From: Candidatus Bathyarchaeota archaeon
Lineage (GTDB): Archaea > Thermoproteota > Bathyarchaeia > TCS64
Reading direction: 5' to 3'
Assembly (NCBI GenBank): GCA_030691555.1
Contig: JAUYEB010000104.1
Location: 1-11,287 of the forward strand
Length of the DNA stretch: 11,287 nt
Shown here: positions 6,819 to 11,287 of the stretch, piece by piece
Position numbering within the stretch: position 1 is the stretch's first letter
Layout: every line of letters starts with the position of its first letter
The notes under the pieces: model-generated
What the model saw: only the letters and a program-made list of their open reading frames with translations
Told to the model about the DNA's origin: nothing
Databases searched by the model: none
Program-made: the position numbers and the translations under genes

Positions 6819-7226
6819 TCATTTCTTAAGGGCGGCCACGAAGCCGTCGACCTTAGCGTCGATCTTGCCGAGCTTTATGTCGCTCGACTTGAACTTCTCG
6901 GTGGCTACCGGCTTCTTCCCGGCTAGCTTCTCCATGCCGCCGAGTGTCCCCATGGGGTGGAGGCTGTAGGTCGCGTAGAAGGCGACGGCGGGGAGCTTCC
7001 CCTTGTTCTGGGTGAGGTAGCCCTGTATGGGGAGGGAGGTCGAGAAGCCGTTGACGGGTGTCCCGATCACGACTAGGCCGTAGGCCGAGGGGTCGAAGCC
7101 GGGCTGCGTGACGCCCTGCTCGTTGACCTCGCAGAGTTCACCGCCCATCCTCTTGGCGACCTTCTCGGCGACCGTCTTCGTGTTACCACCCTTCGAGTAG
7201 TAAACGACTAGGCATTTTCCGTTCAT
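6819..7226 (-). CDS. Short flavodoxin-like protein
   Basis: A 135-residue flavodoxin-fold protein. The N-terminal strand and phosphate loop VVYYSKGGNTKTVAEKVA (residues 7-24) match the FMN-binding motif of flavodoxins, and VVIGTPVNGFSTSLPIQGYL (52-71) follows as the second FMN-contacting loop. It has no cysteine cluster, unlike the iron-sulfur flavoprotein at 3195-3728. A role as a small FMN electron carrier or reductase component is likely; partners are unknown. Start candidates are 7226, 7232 and a TTG at 7241. I prefer 7226 because GGTGA (minus strand of 7234-7238) sits 7 nt upstream, ideal for a ribosome binding site, and because it gives the shortest lead into the first strand. An AT-rich TCTAAATTC at about 7271-7279 (minus strand) is a possible TATA box. 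Confidence 0.85.
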   Translation of the reverse strand: MNGKCLVVYYSKGGNTKTVAEKVAKRMGGELCEVNEQGVTQPGFDPSAYGLVVIGTPVNGFSTSLPIQGYLTQNKGKLPAVAFYATYSLHPMGTLGGMEKLAGKKPVATEKFKSSDIKLGKIDAKVDGFVAALKK

Positions 7227-7270
7227 TGTCATTTCACCCAATCCTCTCAGAGGTCCCTTTCATACCTTTC

Positions 7271-7279
7271 GAATTTAGA
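7271..7279 (-). promoter_or_regulatory. TATA-like box of the short flavodoxin gene
   Basis: On the minus strand it reads TCTAAATTC. It would set the transcription start near 7248, leaving a leader of about 20 nt that contains the GGTGA ribosome binding site at 7234-7238. Confidence 0.4.
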
Positions 7280-7335
7280 TCCGGCGGCGTCGGGAAAGGT
7301 GTTAACCGTGGATCGGGGAGTTAGTAGCGATACGC

Positions 7336-7525
7336 ATGCCCGCGTTCAAGGGGTGGATGCCCGATAAGAGCCTCGAGTACCTCGAGGGAGTCGAGGAGGA
7401 GTACACCTGCAAAGAGCCTCGCGCCATCGCCGCGAGGGTCAAGGCGCTCGCGGAGGAGCACGACGACTGGAGGAGGAACAGGTGCCTGAACCTGAACCCC
7501 TCGGAGAACGCCATCAGCCCCGTGG
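7336..7525 (+). pseudogene. 5' fragment of a serine hydroxymethyltransferase-like gene
   Basis: The first ~62 codons (from MPAFKGW, or from the second ATG at 7357) look like the N-terminus of a SHMT-family PLP enzyme: EEHDDWRRNRCLNLNPSENAISP (residues 40-62) matches the conserved WR...NL-PSEN-SP block near the start of archaeal SHMTs. After about base 7521 the match ends. The frame stays open to 7767, but those codons read antisense through the signal-peptide gene fragment on the other strand and carry no SHMT features. The PLP lysine and everything else after the first 60 residues of an enzyme of roughly 420 residues are missing, so it cannot be functional. A weak TATA-like TGTTAACC (7300-7307) lies near-leaderless distance upstream. 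The SHMT assignment rests on one motif block. Confidence 0.6.
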
Positions 7526-7528
7526 GGC
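7517..7528. repeat. 12-bp palindrome at the junction of two gene fragments
   Basis: GCCCC-GT-GGGGC is a perfect inverted repeat with a 2-nt centre. It lies where SHMT-like coding on the plus strand stops and signal-peptide-gene coding on the minus strand stops. Short inverted repeats are common at inversion or deletion breakpoints; a mechanistic role here is inferred. Confidence 0.5.
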
Positions 7529-7694
7529 GCGCAAGGTCGTCCACCTGGGTGTCCGTCGAGTTTGTTAATGCGACCGGCTCCAAAATTTCCGGTTCCGGAG
7601 TCGTCTGGTTTGCCGAGATGGACGCGGCGACCAGGGAGGGGGCGAGCAGACTTGCTAGAAGCATAATCGAGACGAGTAAAGCGGCATTCTTCAT
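7527..7694 (-). pseudogene. 5' fragment of a secreted or membrane-anchored protein gene
   Basis: From the ATG at 7694 the first ~56 codons encode a clear signal peptide (MKNAALLVSIMLLASLLAP, ending in an AXA-like site near LVAAS, residues 21-25) followed by a Thr/Pro/Asn-rich stretch (residues 26-50) typical of the start of an extracellular archaeal protein. Beyond about residue 56 the frame continues to 7302 but merely reads antisense through the SHMT-like fragment. I therefore call it a truncated gene start fused head-on to another truncated gene start. A good TATA box (TATATA, 7732-7737) lies upstream, so it may still be transcribed. The alternative is a genuine 130-residue protein; the sudden change in character after residue 56 argues against that. 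Confidence 0.5.
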
Positions 7695-7731
7695 CGTCGG
7701 GTCACAATTGGAGGTACCAAAGAAATTGCGG

Positions 7732-7737
7732 TATATA
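7732..7737 (-). promoter_or_regulatory. TATA box of the signal-peptide gene fragment
   Basis: TATATA, reading TCTATATACC on the minus strand, is about 41 nt upstream of the ATG at 7694, giving a leader of roughly 15 nt. It is among the best TATA matches in the window, which suggests the truncated gene kept its promoter. Confidence 0.5.
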
Positions 7738-7797
7738 GACCGTTCTTATGCGAGCGCCTACGGGTGAAGGCCCCTTGCGGCGATGGTTTCTATACAA

Positions 7798-7810
7798 TAA
7801 AAGTCTTTTA
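7798..7810. terminator. Palindromic T-rich end of the carbamoylase-type gene
   Basis: TAAAAG-T-CTTTTA is a perfect inverted repeat that includes the stop codon of the minus-strand gene (7808-7810). The minus-strand RNA runs into CTTTTATTG just after the stop, a weak T-rich termination signal. Confidence 0.35.
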
Positions 7811-9034
7811 GACGCCCGCCCTGGCGAGTGCGCAGCCGAGGAGGACGTTTGCGCCCCTCTCCAGGTCCTCGGGTTCGCTGTACTCATCTGGGCTGTGGCT
7901 GACGCCGTTCACGGAGGGGACGAATATCATGGCGGTCGGGCAGGCCGTGTGCATGAACTGGGCGTCGTGCCCCGCCCCGCTGGGGAGCCTGAGTGTCGAG
8001 TATCCCCGCCCCCTCGCCTCGCCCTCCACAACGTCGACCATCTCGGGCCTGAAGTGGACGGGCTGGAAGTTAGCCGTCATCTCCTTCTCCAGTCTGAGCC
8101 CTCGGCGCTCCGCGACCTCCCCGGCCGTCCGCTCCACCTCCGCCTTCCCCTCCCTGAAGGTGGCGTCGTCGTATGAGCGGTAATCTACGGTGAAGTCGGC
8201 GAGTCTTGGGACGACGTTTATGGCGCCCGGTTCGAGCCGAAGCTTACCCATGGTGCAGACGGCGTTTCCGCACCGCGTCACCGACCCCAGCAGGCGGGTG
8301 TAGAGCTCCGCCGCCCCCGCCATGGCGTCCCTCCTCATGTCGAGGGGCGTCGTGCCAGCGTGGTTCGCCTCGCCGTGTAGCCGCATCCTCCACCACGCTA
8401 TGCCCTGTACCCCCTCGACGACGCCAATCTGGGCGCCGCGCCTGTGGAGGACGGGGCCCTGCTCGACGTGTAGCTCGAAGTAGGCCTCGGGGTCGACGCC
8501 GGCGGACCCGAGGTAGCCTATCCCCTCCAGCGCCTCCCTGACGGTGACGCCTTCGTCGTCCTTATGCGTGTACACCTTGTCTAGGGGGTAGCCGCCCGTC
8601 TTCACGAGGCTCCCCATCATGTCCGGCTGGAAGCGGACCCCCTCCTCGTTCGTGAAGCAGCCCACCCCGATCGGGCGCTTTGTCTTGATTCTCTCCTCTT
8701 TGATGCGTCTGACGACCTCGAGGGCGGAGAGGACGCCGTATGCGCCGTCGTAGACGCCGGCGTCTATCACCGTGTCGAGGTGGGAGCCCATGATTACCGG
8801 CCTCAGACCGGGGTCGGAGCCCTCCCTGACGCCGAAGACGTTCCCTATGCTGTCGACGCTGACCCTGAGCCCTTCGTCCTTCATCCAGTGGACGAGGAGG
8901 TCGCGCGCCTCGCCGTCCTCCTCGCTCAGGGCGAGCCTCGTCACGCCCCTGAGGCCGGGCCTCCTCCCTATCCTGCCCATCTCGGCGATGGAGTCGGTGA
9001 GTCTCGTCAGGTTGATGGATAATTTCCCGTTCAC
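7808..9034 (-). CDS. M20-family Zn amidohydrolase, N-carbamoyl-amino-acid hydrolase / allantoate amidohydrolase type
   Basis: A 408-residue enzyme of the hydantoinase/carbamoylase branch of peptidase family M20, which hydrolyses N-carbamoyl or ureido groups. The binuclear metal site is visible: H85 and D87 in GSHLDT, D96 in GVYDGAYG, E130/E131 in FTNEEGVRF, H189 in ELHVEQGPVL, and H380 in GVSHSPDEYS. H225 in GEANHAGTTPLDMRRDA and H356 in SGAGHDAQFM are typical of the substrate and dimer-lid region. The motif set separates it from ordinary aminoacylases, but N-carbamoyl-L-amino acid, beta-ureidopropionate and allantoate cannot be told apart. The start is GTG at 9034, supported by GGAGG (minus strand of 9042-9046) 7 nt upstream. 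No hydantoinase or dihydropyrimidinase gene lies nearby. It is divergent from another M20 enzyme. Confidence 0.92.
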   Translation of the reverse strand: MNGKLSINLTRLTDSIAEMGRIGRRPGLRGVTRLALSEEDGEARDLLVHWMKDEGLRVSVDSIGNVFGVREGSDPGLRPVIMGSHLDTVIDAGVYDGAYGVLSALEVVRRIKEERIKTKRPIGVGCFTNEEGVRFQPDMMGSLVKTGGYPLDKVYTHKDDEGVTVREALEGIGYLGSAGVDPEAYFELHVEQGPVLHRRGAQIGVVEGVQGIAWWRMRLHGEANHAGTTPLDMRRDAMAGAAELYTRLLGSVTRCGNAVCTMGKLRLEPGAINVVPRLADFTVDYRSYDDATFREGKAEVERTAGEVAERRGLRLEKEMTANFQPVHFRPEMVDVVEGEARGRGYSTLRLPSGAGHDAQFMHTACPTAMIFVPSVNGVSHSPDEYSEPEDLERGANVLLGCALARAGV

Positions 9035-9041
9035 GGCCGTC

Positions 9042-9075
9042 CCCCTCCAACATTTGGCAGCGAGTAGATAAAACC
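9042..9075 (-). promoter_or_regulatory. Promoter and ribosome binding site of the carbamoylase-type gene
   Basis: GGTTTTATCT (minus strand of 9066-9075) is a TATA-like element that would start transcription near 9044. GGAGG (9042-9046) lies 7 nt from the GTG start at 9034. The two nearly coincide, so the ribosome binding site would be at the very 5' end of the transcript; one of the two may be fortuitous, or the transcript may start slightly further upstream. Confidence 0.4.
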
Positions 9076-9100
9076 TAGAACACCAAGGGGTGGACGCGCC

Positions 9101-9109
9101 AAAATATTA
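9101..9109 (+). promoter_or_regulatory. TATA box of the DapE/ArgE-type gene
   Basis: AAAATATTA predicts transcription from near 9131, leaving about 6 nt before the ATG at 9137, so the transcript is nearly leaderless. A GGTGA at 9122-9126 is a less likely alternative translation signal. An in-frame TGA at 9131-9133 fixes the start downstream of it. Confidence 0.55.
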
Positions 9110-9136
9110 CATACCCAAGGCGGTGAAGTGTGAGGC

Positions 9137-10471
9137 ATGGACAAGCTCGAGACCCGCGTGTTCGGAGCCATCGAATCGGGTAGGGACAGGACGGTCAAGC
9201 TCCTGCAGAAGCTCCTCAGGATAGACACACAGGTGCCGCCGGGGCACGACTACGACAAGGTCTGCGGCGTCCTCGAGGAGAGGTACAACCACCTCGGATA
9301 CGCCACTTCGCTCCACGAGGCGACTGAGAAGTACATGAGGCTCAGCGGGGCGAGGCACATCGGCCTCGAAGGGCCGAGGACTAACCTCGTCGCCCGCCTC
9401 AAGGGCACAGGTGGGGGACCAACACTCCACATAAGCGCCCACACCGACACCGCGGCCATACAGAAGCAGGGCTGGAGCGTCGACCCCCTCGGCGGCGAGG
9501 TCACGAAGACGAGCAAGTACGGGAAGAGCGCCTTCGACAGGGGCGGCGGCTACATCTGGGGTCGCGGCGTCGGCGACGACAAGGGGGAGACGGCGGCGCT
9601 CCTGCTCGCCCTCGAGGCGATCAAGGAGGCGGGCGTCAGGCTCAGGGGCGACCTCGTAGTCACCGCGAACTGCGACGAGGAGATAGGCGGCGTCGCGGGG
9701 CTCGGCTACCTCATAAGGGAGGGCATAGTGAAGGCGGACCTCGGCATCCAGCTCGACGGCTCCATGACCGGCATCGGCCTGAGCGCCATGGGGAGGACAC
9801 GCTTCCTCGTACGCACCCGGGGCAAGAGCTACCACGGGCAGGTCCCGATCATGGGCGTCAACGCCATCGAGAAGATGAGCAAACTCAACGTCGCCCTCGA
9901 CGACTACTGGAGGAACGTCCTCCTCAGGCGCAAGTACCCGACCCCCGGCATCGACTTTGGCGAGGGGCTAAGGGAGAAGGGAATAGAGTGCCCCACCGGT
10001 ATGCTCAACATAGGCACCATCAGGGGCGGCGTGCAGGGGGCCACGGTCCCCGACCTCTGCGAGGAGGAGGTCCTGCGCGGCATGATACCCGGCGAGACCT
10101 ACGAGGGGACGCAGGCCGAGTTCAGGACCGTCCTCGACGGCGTAAAGGCCACGGACGCCGACCTCCAGTACGAGCTCGAGACCATCAACTTCCGCGAGGG
10201 CTACGTCGTCCCCGCGACCGACCCCTACGCCCTCGAATGCCGGGCCCTCATACAGGAAGCCGTAGGCAAGAAGCTCCCATTCACGGGCACCCTCGCCAGC
10301 ACCGACATGAACTACCAGGTCGTCGACGGGCACATGCCGTGCGTCAACTTCGGCGTGGGCGGCCCCTACAGCAACGGGCACGGTCAGGACGAGAACGCCA
10401 GCATCGACGAGCTAGTCGAGTGCGCCAAGGCGGTCGCCCTGATCACGATGCGCAAGCTCGGCGTACAATAG
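9137..10471 (+). CDS. M20-family metallopeptidase, DapE/ArgE-like
   Basis: A 444-residue zinc-dependent deacylase/peptidase of the ArgE/DapE/CPG2 group. The metal-binding pattern is present: H102 and D104 in SAHTDT, D147 in GRGVGDDKGE, E181/E182 in CDEEIGG, D207 in QLDGSM, H233 in SYHGQ, and the C-terminal H415 in SNGHGQDENASIDEL. The dimerisation (lid) domain lies about 220-340 between the two halves of the catalytic domain. Family members remove acyl groups from amino acids (acetylornithine, succinyl-diaminopimelate, LysW-linked lysine precursors) or cleave dipeptides; the substrate cannot be assigned, and no lysine or arginine biosynthesis genes are next to it. The start at 9137 follows an in-frame stop at 9131-9133 and a suitable TATA box. 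It is divergent from the other M20 enzyme. Confidence 0.92.
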   Translation: MDKLETRVFGAIESGRDRTVKLLQKLLRIDTQVPPGHDYDKVCGVLEERYNHLGYATSLHEATEKYMRLSGARHIGLEGPRTNLVARLKGTGGGPTLHISAHTDTAAIQKQGWSVDPLGGEVTKTSKYGKSAFDRGGGYIWGRGVGDDKGETAALLLALEAIKEAGVRLRGDLVVTANCDEEIGGVAGLGYLIREGIVKADLGIQLDGSMTGIGLSAMGRTRFLVRTRGKSYHGQVPIMGVNAIEKMSKLNVALDDYWRNVLLRRKYPTPGIDFGEGLREKGIECPTGMLNIGTIRGGVQGATVPDLCEEEVLRGMIPGETYEGTQAEFRTVLDGVKATDADLQYELETINFREGYVVPATDPYALECRALIQEAVGKKLPFTGTLASTDMNYQVVDGHMPCVNFGVGGPYSNGHGQDENASIDELVECAKAVALITMRKLGVQ

Positions 10472-10481
10472 ATATACGCGC

Positions 10482-10503
10482 GGTGAACGCCTCCCCGTTC
10501 AAC
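10482..10503. repeat. Imperfect inverted repeat between convergent gene ends
   Basis: GGTGAACG (10482-10489) and CGTTCAAC (10496-10503) pair at 7 of 8 positions around a 6-nt loop, in the 50-nt gap between two convergent genes. It could form a hairpin in either transcript. No T-run follows, so a terminator role is weak. Confidence 0.25.
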
Positions 10504-10521
10504 CCGGCCGGGGGCAACCGT

Positions 10522-11106
10522 CTACTCCCCTAGCTTGACTTCCTTACGGGTATACATCCAGTAAGCGAGGAGTATCTGCCAGATCGAGATGAACGAGACA
10601 GACAACGCCTCCGGGATGGCCACGGAGGGCCACGGCAGGAGCCAGACGCCCGCAGCGAGAATGGCGGTCCCCCACGCGAGGAGGGCGTAGAACCTCATCC
10701 TCTTCCTGAAGCAGAAGAGCCCGATCGCAGCCACAGCCAGCGGTAGCGTCACGAAGAACCCCACACTCACGTAGTAGTGCCACGGCTCCACGTTGATGTT
10801 CGCCACCCCTATCCCTATCAGGAGGACGCTCGCCGCCAGGTGGAGGGCGCTCCCCGCCTGCCCGATCAGGTCCCCCTTCGTCATCTCGAAGAGCCCCGCA
10901 CTGAACATCATCATGAGGGCCGCCGTCATGGGCAACCCGGAGTTGAAGAGGACCGACTCGAACCCCTCTGCACCGAGGTCGCTCAGGGCGTTGGCGGTCC
11001 AGCTGAACCAGGGGGCAGCCCAGATGCTCGCCGCCACTATGAAGAGACCGAAGAGGGGCGTGACCATGCCGAAGAACCCGCAGAGCTTCAGGACCTTGAG
11101 GTTCAT
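10522..11106 (-). CDS. DUF998-type six-helix membrane protein
   Basis: A 194-residue integral membrane protein with six predicted hydrophobic helices (about residues 6-30, 52-74, 84-103, 110-133, 138-157, 164-184). The segment APWFSWTANALSDLGAEGFESVLFNSGL (31-58) is the hallmark of DUF998 proteins: a first helix, then a polar loop with S-x-x-x-N-x-L-S-D-L-G, then FNSGL. The function of the family is unknown. I chose ATG 11106 (MNLKVLKLCGFFG) over upstream in-frame starts at 11124, 11157 and 11199 because it gives the family's usual N-terminus. A TTAA at 11133-11136 is about 28 nt upstream, a weak match to a leaderless promoter. The gene is divergent from the GyrI-like gene and convergent with the DapE/ArgE-like gene. 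Confidence 0.82.
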   Translation of the reverse strand: MNLKVLKLCGFFGMVTPLFGLFIVAASIWAAPWFSWTANALSDLGAEGFESVLFNSGLPMTAALMMMFSAGLFEMTKGDLIGQAGSALHLAASVLLIGIGVANINVEPWHYYVSVGFFVTLPLAVAAIGLFCFRKRMRFYALLAWGTAILAAGVWLLPWPSVAIPEALSVSFISIWQILLAYWMYTRKEVKLGE

Positions 11107-11170
11107 CACCCGGAAAAGATGCATGATGAATGTTAAGTGTATCGCCCCTCCACCCATCCTCCTAACCCAG

Positions 11171-11177
11171 ATATACC
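11171..11177 (+). promoter_or_regulatory. TATA box of the GyrI-like gene
   Basis: ATATACC is centred about 24 nt before the ATG at 11198, so the transcript would be leaderless. It lies in the region shared with the divergent membrane-protein gene. Confidence 0.5.
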
Positions 11178-11197
11178 AGAAATAAACACGGGAACCC

Positions 11198-11287
11198 ATG
11201 GAGAAGAGCGACCTCAGGAAGGAGCTGAAGAGGCTCTACTCGCCCAAGGAGAGGCCGGAGCTCGTCGACGTCCCCGAGCTGAGCTAC
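11198..11287 (+). CDS. Probable GyrI-like domain protein (3' partial)
   Basis: An open frame from ATG 11198 to the right edge of the window, 30 codons. The start MEKSDLRKELKRLYSPKERP, followed by LVDVPELSY, resembles the N-terminus of stand-alone GyrI-like small-molecule-binding proteins, which begin with a short KxDLRKELKxLY helix and a VDVP-x-x-x-Y/F strand. Those proteins are soluble, about 200 residues long, and bind hydrophobic small molecules; some are hydrolases or accessory regulators. Only the first strand is in view, so the assignment is provisional, but codon use and the leaderless TATA spacing support a real gene. Confidence 0.65.
   Translation, partial: MEKSDLRKELKRLYSPKERPELVDVPELSY

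Noticed and set aside
7262..7290. TTCGAA-containing stretch considered as a tRNA T-arm remnant or attachment site
   Set aside because: No flanking acceptor stem, anticodon arm or CCA end could be traced on either strand.
7748..8176. 142-codon plus-strand frame opposite the end of the carbamoylase-type gene
   Set aside because: Antisense to a gene with a complete metal site; product is Pro/Arg/His-rich and lacks similarity to anything recognised.
9107..9835. 242-codon minus-strand frame opposite the DapE/ArgE-like gene
   Set aside because: Antisense shadow; Ala/Glu/Val/Leu-rich with no motifs, while the plus-strand frame has all M20 ligands.
10503..10512. Perfect palindrome CCCGGCCGGG
   Set aside because: Ten bases of pure G/C in a GC-rich gap between convergent genes are expected by chance, and no T-run follows to make a terminator.
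1..11287. CRISPR arrays, insertion sequences, rRNA or tRNA genes
   Set aside because: Looked for regularly spaced repeats, transposase motifs and tRNA-like stems on both strands by eye and found none.

Overview
The window looks like a GC-rich archaeal chromosome segment. Three things point to this: an archaeal-type family B DNA polymerase with a C-terminal PCNA-binding peptide, an archaeal-type asparaginyl-tRNA synthetase, and start codons that mostly lie 24-30 nt downstream of a TATA-like box, as expected for leaderless archaeal transcripts. Codon use (many AGG Arg and ATA Ile codons with C/G-ending codons otherwise) also fits. The lineage cannot be fixed from this sequence; a TACK/Bathyarchaeia-like organism is only a guess.

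Layout: (1) 1-2493 (+), polB, running in from the left edge. (2) 2547-3208 (+), an AT-richer vapBC-type toxin-antitoxin pair with its own TATA box and a 10-bp-arm inverted repeat over the expected transcription start. (3) 5298-3195 (-), a membrane family-2 glycosyltransferase resembling the animal Egghead/BRE-3 enzyme, followed 10 nt later by an iron-sulfur flavoprotein whose 3' end overlaps vapC. (4) 5471-6778 (+), asnS, divergent from the glycosyltransferase across a 172-nt region with repeated CGAACG elements. (5) 7226-6819 (-), a short flavodoxin-like protein. (6) 7336-7694, a scar: the 5' end of a serine hydroxymethyltransferase-like gene (+) runs head-on into the 5' end of a signal-peptide gene (-), and they meet at a 12-bp palindrome. 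(7) 9034-7808 (-) and 9137-10471 (+), two divergent M20-family metallo-amidohydrolases sharing a 102-nt promoter region. (8) 11106-10522 (-), a six-helix DUF998-type membrane protein, divergent from (9) the first 30 codons of a probable GyrI-like domain protein (11198-11287, +).

Most of the window is ordinary housekeeping and metabolic gene content. No CRISPR array, insertion sequence, rRNA or tRNA was recognised. The parts most worth a second look are the head-on gene-fragment junction near 7517-7528, the vapBC unit with its operator, and the Egghead-like glycosyltransferase. I see no clear evidence of a wholly new multi-gene system.
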